Origin: Chlamydiota bacterium
GTDB lineage: Bacteria > Chlamydiota > Chlamydiia > Chlamydiales > Criblamydiaceae
Assembly (NCBI GenBank): GCA_021772365.1
Contig: JAJFMC010000284.1
Location: 1-14,591, forward strand
DNA length: 14,591 nt
Reading direction: 5' to 3'
Positions within the stretch are counted from its first letter, which is position 1. Every line of letters begins with the position of its first letter. Below are positions 6,443 to 13,790 of the stretch, in pieces. The position numbers were made by a program, and so were the translations under genes. The notes below the pieces were generated by a model that was not told where the DNA came from, made no database searches, and saw nothing but the letters and a program-made list of their open reading frames with translations.

Positions 6443-6544
6443 TTTTTTTACAGGATGACCAGGGTAGGTAGGATAAGTAGGAAGTTTTTTTAGCTATGAA
6501 GACCATCATGATATCCTGTCTATCCTGCTCATCCTGTAAAAAAA
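6443..6544. repeat. Palindromic intergenic repeat with 9-bp internal period
   Basis: The left arm (6443-6476) begins TTTTTTTACAGGATGA and the right arm (6511-6544) ends TCATCCTGTAAAAAAA. The 34-bp arms are complementary except for one mismatch, three G-T pairs and the innermost base. The right arm is built of three ATCCTG units at exact 9-bp spacing, and the left arm is a decayed copy. The 34-bp centre (6477-6510) shows no ORF. The element lies between tmk and holB and looks like a mobile or interspersed palindromic repeat (MITE/REP-like). I recall similar ATCCTG-type repeats in environmental bacteria but cannot verify a match. It is not a standard terminator, since A rather than T follows the stem on both strands. 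Confidence 0.75.
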
Positions 6545-6586
6545 CGGAGAAGCGGACTTATCTTTCAACATTATGAGTCTACAAAC

Positions 6587-7258
6587 TTATACCCTGTGAA
6601 CCTCCAAGGCGTCGAGTACTACTTCCAAACAATGAGTGTACATGTCATCCAACGGCTGTGAAGCGTCGATGGTTTTGATACGCTCGGGGTGTTTTTTCGC
6701 TAAGAGTCTCATTGCTTGAAGAACATTTTCATGAAAAGCTAACTCTTCTGATTCTATGCGGTCAACCTGCCCTTCTGACGCTGAGGCTTTAACAGTCTTC
6801 CGCGTGCGCTCGAGTCCTATCTTTGGATCTACGTCCATAAAGAGGGTTATATCAGGTGACACACCCCGACAAGCAAGCTCGCACTGTTTTTCGACAGCTT
6901 CCATTCCCAAACCTCGGGCAGCTCCTTGGTAGGCGACGCTTGAATCGTTAAAGCGATCACAAAGAACAACTTTCCCATGATTGAGGGCCGGTAGTATAAT
7001 TTCTTCGAGATGCTGTGTGCGTGCAGCAAGGAAAAGTAGAAGTTCAGCGTAGTCACCGACCTTTACGTCAGGTTTGTGGTGGAGAAGCCAGACGCGTATC
7101 TGCTCACCAAGTTTCGATCCACCAGGCTCGCGGGTAGTTAAGACATCATAACCTCTCTCCCGGAGATCATTAGATAAACGTTCAATTACTGTAGACTTAC
7201 CGGTCCCTTCGCCACCTTCTAGGGTGACGAAGAGAGGGCTATGTTTCGTTTCACTCAT
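6587..7258 (-). CDS. tmk: Thymidylate kinase
   Basis: A 223-residue nucleoside monophosphate kinase that phosphorylates dTMP to dTDP in dTTP synthesis. It shows the P-loop GGEGTGKST (15-23), the TREPGGS motif (42-48), CDRF (100-103) with DSSVAYQG (105-112) contacting dTMP, and LFMDVDP before the lid region LERTRK. The lid is slightly long and carries a KASASEGQ stretch before VDRIES. Its ATG overlaps the gyrA stop codon (TAATG), so it is translationally coupled to gyrA. Linkage gyrB-gyrA-tmk-holB is the chlamydial order as I recall it. All key residues are present. Confidence 0.96.
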   Translation of the reverse strand: MSETKHSPLFVTLEGGEGTGKSTVIERLSNDLRERGYDVLTTREPGGSKLGEQIRVWLLHHKPDVKVGDYAELLLFLAARTQHLEEIILPALNHGKVVLCDRFNDSSVAYQGAARGLGMEAVEKQCELACRGVSPDITLFMDVDPKIGLERTRKTVKASASEGQVDRIESEELAFHENVLQAMRLLAKKHPERIKTIDASQPLDDMYTHCLEVVLDALEVHRV

Positions 7259-9816
7259 TATTCTTCAGGTTGTGAGGGTGCTTCAGGAGTAACTGATGCT
7301 TCAGGCGTAACTGATGCTTCAGGAACAACCGGTGTTTCTGTTGAAACAGCTTCTTCAGACACCTCTCCATCATTTTCAACACCTTCAAGTTTCTGTACAA
7401 CAACGAGATTATCACCTTCTTTAACGTTTGCAAGGCGCACCCCTTGAGTGTTTCTGCCCATTACCCGAACATCTTTCATGGAGATACGTACGGTTTGCCC
7501 GCTAGCAGACATCATGATGATTCCGTCAGTATCGGCGACGGTACGTGCTCCAACAACTTTTCCGTTTCTCTCGGACGTGATAATTGATCTAACTCCAACA
7601 CCACCTCTATTTGTCTGTCTGAAGTCGTCGACGTTGGAACGTTTACCGAATCCATTTTCGCAAACGATGAGAACGCTTTCATCACCGTTAACAGATTCCA
7701 TACCAATAACTGTATCTCCTTCCCCTCTCAATGATGCACCTTTGACACCACGTGCCATACGGCCCATGGACCGAACTTTTGCTTCGTCAAAACGAACAGC
7801 CATACCGTTAGCGGTAAAGAGCATAGCCTGTTGTCCCTCTCTGACGAGACGTGCACCAATCAACTCGTCTCCTTCATCAATTTGCAGAGCCCAGATCCCT
7901 TTGCGACGCGGGTTGCTGAAGGCATTGAGGTTAGTTTTTTTGACAATACCGTTCCTGGTGGCCATCATGATAGCAGCTTCTTCTTCGAAACCTGGGGTTC
8001 GGAGGATTGTCGCGATGACTTCCCCTTCACGAAGGTCTTCGAGAAGATTAATGAGCGCTTTACCTTTAGACTTACGACTAGATTCAGGAATCTGCCACAC
8101 TTTAATCCAGTAAACGCGGCCGTAGTTGGTGAAGATAAGTAGGTATTCATGGGTCATGGCGACATATAGGCCTTTGATTCCGTCGTCATCTTTTCTTAGA
8201 TTGACACCGGAAACGCCCTGTCCACCACGTCTCTGTTCCCTGAAGGTATCGAGAGGCATACGTTTAATGTAGTCGTCTGCAGAAATAGTGATAAACACTT
8301 CTTCGTTAGCAATCAGATCTTCCATGTTAACATCTGTCTCTGCGGGAACGATTTGTGTTTGTCGAGGAGAGCGATGGTTTTTGGAGATATCTTCCAATTC
8401 GGTTTTGATGATATCTTTGACCATCTGTTCACTAGCAAGGATCGCTTTGTAGTGTTCGATTTTTTTGAGCAGTTCGTCATATTCATTCTGTAGCTTGTCG
8501 CGCTCCAATCCAGTTAGCTGGTAGAGACGAAGGTCGAGGACTGCATTAGCTTGTTTCTCAGAGAATTCGTAGCGTTTGATCAATTCGGCGCGCGCTTCTT
8601 CACGGTTATCACTTGCACGAATGATTTTTACCACGTCATCAAGATTATCGATTGCGTGGAGGTATCCTTCCAGGATATGTGCACGGGCTTCAGCTTTTCT
8701 TAGCTCGTAACGCGTACGACGACGTACCACTTCGATACGGTGATCAACCCATGCAGTAATGAACTGCTTGACATTCAAGGTTCGGGGCAGCCCTTTGTCG
8801 AGAGCCAACATGTTACAACCAAAGGTCACCTGTAGGTCGCTGAACTTATACAGCTGATTGATTATCACTTCAGCTATTTCACCCTTCTTGAGGTCGAATG
8901 AGATACGCATTCCATCTTTATCAGATTCATCGCGAAGGTCAGATATACCAGTGATTTGCTTGTTGTTGACCAAATCAGCGATGTGTTCGATAAGTCTTGA
9001 TTTGTTAACGTTGTAAGGGATCTCATCAACAATAAGGCGTTCTCTGTCGACATTCGATTCCATTTGCTCAACACGGATCACTCCACGGAGAGTCAACTTC
9101 CCACGGCCAGTATGATAGGCTTCATTGATACCACGTACTCCGCAGATGACACCACCTGTCGGGAAATCAGGACCAGGCATTACCTGCATGATATCTTCAA
9201 TAGTAGCTTGTGGATCATCGAGAACGATGATTGTAGCAGCAATTAACTCTTTAAAGTTGTGAGGAGGAATATTCGTGGCCATCCCAACGGCGATCCCTGA
9301 TGATCCGTTGCAGAGGAGATTCGGGAATTTTGCAGGGAAGACGACCGGTTCTTTTTTTGTTTCATCGTAGTTGGGGGTCAAATCGACCGTGTCTTTGTCG
9401 AGATCTTCCATCAGCTGGACGGCGGCGTGAGTCATTCGCGCTTCTGTGTATCGCATCGCAGCGGGAGGGTCTCCATCGATAGAACCAAAGTTCCCTTGAC
9501 CGTCGACGAGGCTGTAGCGCATCACCCAATTTTGCGCCATCCTAACGAGCGTTGGATAAATCACCTGTTCACCATGAGGGTGGTAATCCCCGGAAGTGTC
9601 ACCGGAAATTTTGGCGCATTTACGATGTTTGGAGCTAGGTCCTAGATTCAGCTGACGCATAGCAAAGAGGATACGTCGCTGTGATGGCTTTAGTCCATCA
9701 CGAACATCTGGCAATGCCCTTGAGATAATCACAGACATCGAGTAGCGAAGGTAACTTTCCTTCATCTCATCTTCGACATTCCTAGTGACGATCTTTTCAT
9801 TCTCCGTATACGACAT
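7258..9816 (-). CDS. gyrA: DNA gyrase subunit A
   Basis: An 852-residue type IIA topoisomerase A subunit that breaks and rejoins DNA during ATP-driven negative supercoiling. The catalytic tyrosine is Y123 in AAMRYTEARM. The N-terminal domain is canonical from SYLRYSMSVIISRALPDVRD (21-40) onward. The GyrA box QRRGGQG (528-534) marks it as gyrase rather than topoisomerase IV. It is followed by the C-terminal beta-pinwheel and an acidic Pro/Glu-rich tail with VTPEAS repeats. In the quinolone-resistance region, HPHGEQVIYPT (79-89), Gln84 replaces the E. coli Ser83 equivalent (codon CAG) and Pro88 replaces Asp87. The start is supported by AGGGGAG about nine bases upstream. It follows gyrB by 44 bp and overlaps tmk. 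Confidence 0.98.
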   Translation of the reverse strand: MSYTENEKIVTRNVEDEMKESYLRYSMSVIISRALPDVRDGLKPSQRRILFAMRQLNLGPSSKHRKCAKISGDTSGDYHPHGEQVIYPTLVRMAQNWVMRYSLVDGQGNFGSIDGDPPAAMRYTEARMTHAAVQLMEDLDKDTVDLTPNYDETKKEPVVFPAKFPNLLCNGSSGIAVGMATNIPPHNFKELIAATIIVLDDPQATIEDIMQVMPGPDFPTGGVICGVRGINEAYHTGRGKLTLRGVIRVEQMESNVDRERLIVDEIPYNVNKSRLIEHIADLVNNKQITGISDLRDESDKDGMRISFDLKKGEIAEVIINQLYKFSDLQVTFGCNMLALDKGLPRTLNVKQFITAWVDHRIEVVRRRTRYELRKAEARAHILEGYLHAIDNLDDVVKIIRASDNREEARAELIKRYEFSEKQANAVLDLRLYQLTGLERDKLQNEYDELLKKIEHYKAILASEQMVKDIIKTELEDISKNHRSPRQTQIVPAETDVNMEDLIANEEVFITISADDYIKRMPLDTFREQRRGGQGVSGVNLRKDDDGIKGLYVAMTHEYLLIFTNYGRVYWIKVWQIPESSRKSKGKALINLLEDLREGEVIATILRTPGFEEEAAIMMATRNGIVKKTNLNAFSNPRRKGIWALQIDEGDELIGARLVREGQQAMLFTANGMAVRFDEAKVRSMGRMARGVKGASLRGEGDTVIGMESVNGDESVLIVCENGFGKRSNVDDFRQTNRGGVGVRSIITSERNGKVVGARTVADTDGIIMMSASGQTVRISMKDVRVMGRNTQGVRLANVKEGDNLVVVQKLEGVENDGEVSEEAVSTETPVVPEASVTPEASVTPEAPSQPEE
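7277..7330 (-). repeat. Three 18-bp tandem repeats encoding the GyrA tail
   Basis: Units lie at 7277-7294, 7295-7312 and 7313-7330 (+ strand form gatgcttcaggcgtaact with a few changes). They encode VTPEAS-like hexapeptides at the end of GyrA. As the unit length is a multiple of three, copy number can change without frameshift. Confidence 0.8.
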
Positions 9817-9860
9817 GGATGGTCTCCCCTAAGTCTCTAATTTGTTTTGTTATTGATCTA

Positions 9861-12401
9861 TTATATATCGAGGTTTTCTACTGATAGTGCGTGTTGTTCA
9901 ATAAATTTCCTTCTCGGCGGTACCTCTTCACCCATCAGCATGCTGAACATCTGATCGGCAGCGATTGCATCATTCAACTTAACCTGAACAAGGGTGCGAA
10001 CAGCAGGATCCATCGTCGTCTCCCAAAGCTGGTCGGCATTCATTTCACCCAAACCTTTAAAGCGTTGGATTTCGATCCCTTTTCGTCCATTTGCACGGAC
10101 ATACTGGATGACTTCATACAGAGTGCTGTACGTGTGTTTGGTGTCGTCATCTTCGATTACATCAATCAATTCACGCGATGCTGTCAGGTAGTCAGTGAAG
10201 GTGAAACCAAACGACCCCAGTTTTTCTGATAGGGCATTAAACGAATTTTCTTCAAAAAGTTCTACGAAATGTAAGCGTTTAGGACGGAAAGTCTTCATCT
10301 CTTCCGTTTGTTCTTCTTCAGGAATCGCCGCAAGGGTTTCTTCATGACGTTGTTGCTGCTCTTCTTCATCTGTTTTACGTAGCTGCTCAAACTCATCGGT
10401 AGAATAGACGAATTTTAGGCCATCGATTAATTCTATCTGGAACTGAGGAAGCTTACCTGCCTGGTTACGCATTCCCATGAATTCGCTGAAAGTGATGCCC
10501 TTGCGCTCGATACGGCCAACGACAGACTCTGTTTCGAGGATAAGATCGACAAGCGGCTGCATCTCTACGCCTTCCAGCTGCTTATCCTCCTGTACTAATC
10601 GCATTTTTATATCGCTAACTCCTAATTGCATGAGGTACTCATCCATTTCTTTCTCAGAATGGATATACTTCCCTTTCTTCTTACGCGTCACCTTGTAGAG
10701 AGGGGGCTGTGCGATATAGATGAAATTATTTTCAATGAGTGCTGGCATATTGCGGTAGAAGAAAGTGAGCAGGAGGGTACGAATGTGCGATCCATCGACG
10801 TCGGCATCTGTCATGATGATAATTTTGTGGTAACGCAGTTTTTCGAGATTGAAGGCATCTATACCGATTCCACAACCTAAGGCGGCAATCATCTTACCCA
10901 CTTCTAGGTTCCTAAGGACTTTGTCCAATCGTGCTTTTTCGACGTTAAGAATTTTACCTCGAATTGGTAGAATCGCTTGGAAGCGGCGGTCACGTCCTGA
11001 CTTAGCCGATCCACCTGCAGAGTCCCCCTCAACGATATAGATTTCGCAAAATTCCGGGTTTTTTTCCTGACAATCGGTCAGCTTACCGGGAAGGCGAGCG
11101 CTGTCGAGAGCTGATTTTCGTAATGTTAGATCTCGTGCCTTTCTAGCAGCTTCTCGCGCTTTGGCAGCGAGTATTGCTTTATCAGCGACGGTTCTAGCTA
11201 TTTGCGGATGTTCCCCTAAATAGACATTCAGCTCCTCACCTACGATTTGCTGGACAACAGAGGCAACATCGCTATTTCCAAGGCGCTGCTTAGTCTGTCC
11301 TTCGAACTGTGGATTCGCCACTTTAACCGAAATGACTGCGGTCAACCCCTCACGCATATCGTCGCCGGAAATCGAAACTTTCTCATTTTTGAGGAGATTA
11401 TTGTTTTTGATGTAGCTGTTAAGCACACGAGTCAACGCGGTAGAAAATCCTGTTAGATGCGTTCCACCATACTTCGTGGAGATGTTGTTGACAAAAGAGA
11501 ATGTTGTTTCGTTAAAAGTTTCATTCCATTGCAAGGCTATTTCAACTTCGATCGGTCCATCATCGCCTTCGCGAGCGCCGTGGATGTAAACGGGCTCTTG
11601 AAAGAGAGGTTCTTTTGTTTCATTAAGGTAGGAAACGAATGATGCAAGACCGCCGCTGTAGCAGAAATTAACATCGTCTTTATCCTCAGACCGCTCGTCG
11701 TGAAAGTATATGTTAATTCCTTTATTAAGGAAGGCCAGTTCACGAAGACGTTTAGCAAGAATATCGTATTCGAATTCGGTGACTGACATCACTGAGTCAT
11801 CAACCCAAAAAGTAACTTTTGTTCCACGTTTGGAAGTTTCTCCCTTGGTGGATAAGTCTTCGATGACTTTTCCTTGTGAGAACTCCATTTCATGAATTTC
11901 TTCATTTTTGTAGACCTGAACGAGCATCTTCTTAGATAGAGCGTTCACGCAAGAAACCCCTACCCCATGGAGACCACCGGAAACTTTATAGGTACTCTTA
12001 TCAAACTTACCGCCAGCATGCAGGATGGTCATTACAACTTCTAAGGCTGAAACTTGTCGGTCTTGTGTTTTGGACTGCTTTTCATGAATACCGATAGGGA
12101 TTCCTCGTCCATTATCTTCAATCGAGCAAGACACGTCTTTATGTAATGTCACCCATATATGCGTACAGAAGCCGGCCATCGCCTCATCGATACAGTTATC
12201 GACAACTTCATAGACAAGCTGATGAAGACCGTTAGTTCCTGTGTCACCGACATACATACCAGGACGTTCTCGAACAGCTTGTAAACCTTCGAGGACTGTG
12301 ATGGAACTCTGATCGTAATTCTTTTTCTCTTCTGTCACGTGCTTATCCTCTTTCTCTGTCTGAACATCTGGAATCTCTGGGCTGAGAGTATCATTAGCCA
12401 T
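9861..12401 (-). CDS. gyrB: DNA gyrase subunit B
   Basis: An 846-residue gyrase ATPase and TOPRIM subunit. The GHKL ATPase motifs are DNGRG (96-100) and GGLHGVG (142-148). The TOPRIM metal site is EGDSAGG (458-464) and DADVDGSHI (532-540). A long acidic Glu/Gln-rich insertion (about 570-740) within the TOPRIM region matches the extra domain of Gram-negative GyrB. The conserved end EIQRFKGLGEMNADQLWETTMDP and FIEQHALSVENLDI confirm full length. The first 30 residues are polar and low-complexity before SSITVLEGLQAVRERPGMYVG. The start is supported by AAGGTGG eight bases upstream. It lies between the DUF721 gene (27 bp gap) and gyrA, consistent with equimolar co-expression. Confidence 0.98.
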   Translation of the reverse strand: MANDTLSPEIPDVQTEKEDKHVTEEKKNYDQSSITVLEGLQAVRERPGMYVGDTGTNGLHQLVYEVVDNCIDEAMAGFCTHIWVTLHKDVSCSIEDNGRGIPIGIHEKQSKTQDRQVSALEVVMTILHAGGKFDKSTYKVSGGLHGVGVSCVNALSKKMLVQVYKNEEIHEMEFSQGKVIEDLSTKGETSKRGTKVTFWVDDSVMSVTEFEYDILAKRLRELAFLNKGINIYFHDERSEDKDDVNFCYSGGLASFVSYLNETKEPLFQEPVYIHGAREGDDGPIEVEIALQWNETFNETTFSFVNNISTKYGGTHLTGFSTALTRVLNSYIKNNNLLKNEKVSISGDDMREGLTAVISVKVANPQFEGQTKQRLGNSDVASVVQQIVGEELNVYLGEHPQIARTVADKAILAAKAREAARKARDLTLRKSALDSARLPGKLTDCQEKNPEFCEIYIVEGDSAGGSAKSGRDRRFQAILPIRGKILNVEKARLDKVLRNLEVGKMIAALGCGIGIDAFNLEKLRYHKIIIMTDADVDGSHIRTLLLTFFYRNMPALIENNFIYIAQPPLYKVTRKKKGKYIHSEKEMDEYLMQLGVSDIKMRLVQEDKQLEGVEMQPLVDLILETESVVGRIERKGITFSEFMGMRNQAGKLPQFQIELIDGLKFVYSTDEFEQLRKTDEEEQQQRHEETLAAIPEEEQTEEMKTFRPKRLHFVELFEENSFNALSEKLGSFGFTFTDYLTASRELIDVIEDDDTKHTYSTLYEVIQYVRANGRKGIEIQRFKGLGEMNADQLWETTMDPAVRTLVQVKLNDAIAADQMFSMLMGEEVPPRRKFIEQHALSVENLDI

Positions 12402-12428
12402 TGTTAAACCACCTTAAAATTGAAACGT

Positions 12429-12767
12429 TTACCCCATCTTAAACACAATGTTTTTGATGTTGTGTTTGGGAAATTGCTGCTTCAACTTGAAAAGCAATTT
12501 GGGCTTATCATGTTGATTCAACAGACTGAATAATGTCGAGTTTTTTACTTTTACAAATAGCTTACCGTCATAGAAAGAAACAGCCTGGGTCATTGACGCA
12601 AGTTTAGGTCCGATAACGTCTGACCACGCCGCCAAAACCAGATCTGGCCGCTCTTTATAAGCATCATTCACATTGACAAGAACTTGGGGTAGTAGATCAG
12701 AAAGCTGATGTGTTGTCAATGCAGTTCCGCTGTAATTTTTGGGCGTTCTTCGTATCTTTTTTTTCAC
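12429..12767 (-). CDS. DUF721 family protein, DciA-like
   Basis: A 112-residue protein with the DUF721 pattern: a Trp in AAWSDVIGPKLASMT (46-60), then FYDGKLFVKVKNST (65-78) and a basic amphipathic helix LLFKLKQQFP. DUF721 includes DciA, which helps load the replicative helicase DnaB in bacteria lacking DnaC/DnaI. Position next to gyrB-gyrA is typical of this family in many phyla. The start is GTG, with an in-frame TGA two codons upstream, so it cannot extend further. The SD is weak (GGTGA). It is the first gene of the minus-strand cluster, just downstream of a promoter candidate. The family call is good; the helicase-loading role is by homology. Confidence 0.8.
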   Translation of the reverse strand: MKKKIRRTPKNYSGTALTTHQLSDLLPQVLVNVNDAYKERPDLVLAAWSDVIGPKLASMTQAVSFYDGKLFVKVKNSTLFSLLNQHDKPKLLFKLKQQFPKHNIKNIVFKMG

Positions 12768-12793
12768 AGTTCACCAATTCATTTGAATTTCTT

Positions 12794-12823
12794 ATTATAC
12801 TCTATTTGACCACCATCAAGCAA
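12794..12823 (-). promoter_or_regulatory. Promoter candidate for the DUF721-gyrB-gyrA-tmk cluster
   Basis: On the minus strand a perfect -10 TATAAT (12799-12794) is preceded at 18 bp by TTGCTT (12823-12818), a partial -35 match. Predicted transcription start is near 12787, about 20 nt before the GTG start at 12767. It lies in the 84-bp gap after the outer-membrane protein gene, where no terminator hairpin was seen, so read-through from upstream is also possible. Confidence 0.5.
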
Positions 12824-12851
12824 GAGATTTTATACGTAGATTTTGATGACA

Positions 12852-13778
12852 CTAGTAGCAATAAGTCAGCAAGACACTCGCTTGGAAAGAACGCCAGTTC
12901 ACATCATTAAGGCGGGCTTTCAATTTAACCACTTCGAATTCTTCATTCATCACTCTAATGGTATGAGTGCCATTTTTTGCACACCAATTCTGGTAGGAAG
13001 CCAATAGCGACAAGGACCAATTACCACAAATGTTATAATTAGCACCTCCCTGAGTCACCCACCCACGTCCATTTGAAGAGTGTTTAAACTCATTAAACAG
13101 ATCATCACGAAGGTTCCAATGTCCTTTTCCTTGATAGGGAGCCCAATGGTATTCAAAAGAGGCAAAAAGAGAAATATTGCAACTAACCTGACCAACCAAG
13201 TCAACACCTATCCAAGGCCCCCACCAACGCGTCTTATAGGAACTATGAAGGTCTTCGATTTCTTCCATAACGGGAATCACCAGCTCTCCGTGATACATTC
13301 GCAGATGCTGTTCTTGCCAGGACAATCCTACTATAGGAGCCAAACGTAGCCGATCACAACACCAAGACCACTGATAGCCAATCCCTGCTGATAGATCAAA
13401 TACTTCTCCACGACCCGCTTCAGTCAAAGCTCTTGAAAACTCTTCTTGACGATCACTTTTTAGGTAATCGGAATCTCTATTTTTTCCGTGAAAGATTCGA
13501 CCGTAGTCGGCATAACCCCGAAAATAAAGACGGTTACAAGTTGTCAAAGAGGTCGCAAAAGTCACCTGATTGATACGCAGATCATTCCATTCTAACTCAG
13601 ATAGGACATTAGGAGTATCATTCGGTCCGGCAAAATTCCAATTTAGTTGATCTTCACGATATGTATAGCCGAGACCATAAGAAAAATCTTGAACATCAAA
13701 ACCTGAAAACTGTGCGGAAAGCGGTGCAAAAAAAGTATTAACAACCAATCCACCTAGCAACACCCACGATTTTTTCAT
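12852..13778 (-). CDS. Predicted outer-membrane beta-barrel protein with omptin-like layout
   Basis: A 308-residue protein with a signal peptide (MKKSWVLLGGLVVNTFFAPLSA, cleavage near 22). The rest is amphipathic strands ending in VLLTYCY, as in outer-membrane barrels. Compared with OmpT as I remember it, several segments line up in order: SELEWNDLRIN (60-70) with SQLDW, GKNRDSDY (98-105) with GGNMVDQDW, FDLSAGIGY (127-135) with FDLNIKG, YKTRWWGPWIGV (181-192) with YKQRFKMPYIGL, and the closing strand. D102 and D104 would match the OmpT Asp83/Asp85 pair and H220 the catalytic His212. The Asp210 equivalent appears to be Lys218, so proteolysis is doubtful. It has seven cysteines (81, 140, 141, 200, 251, 266, 307), fitting a chlamydial disulfide-linked envelope. 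It may belong to the Protochlamydia outer-membrane (Pom) type. It follows ispH by 12 bp, with SD TAGGTAGG overlapping the ispH stop. Confidence 0.7.
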   Translation of the reverse strand: MKKSWVLLGGLVVNTFFAPLSAQFSGFDVQDFSYGLGYTYREDQLNWNFAGPNDTPNVLSELEWNDLRINQVTFATSLTTCNRLYFRGYADYGRIFHGKNRDSDYLKSDRQEEFSRALTEAGRGEVFDLSAGIGYQWSWCCDRLRLAPIVGLSWQEQHLRMYHGELVIPVMEEIEDLHSSYKTRWWGPWIGVDLVGQVSCNISLFASFEYHWAPYQGKGHWNLRDDLFNEFKHSSNGRGWVTQGGANYNICGNWSLSLLASYQNWCAKNGTHTIRVMNEEFEVVKLKARLNDVNWRSFQASVLLTYCY

Positions 13779-13790
13779 CTTGTTACCTAC

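Noticed and set aside
6443..6544. Palindromic repeat as a Rho-independent terminator after tmk
   Set aside because: The stem is followed by A on both strands and the loop is 34 nt, unlike an intrinsic terminator.
6443..6544. The 9-bp ATCCTG units as a CRISPR array or iterons of an origin
   Set aside because: Units are too short and spacerless for CRISPR. Although gyrase genes are near, there is no dnaA, DnaA-box cluster or AT-rich unwinding region beside them.
7448..8113. Long + strand open frame of 221 codons antisense to gyrA
   Set aside because: It is a shadow of the gyrA reading frame, with no recognisable protein features and no ribosome binding site; gyrA is unmistakable.
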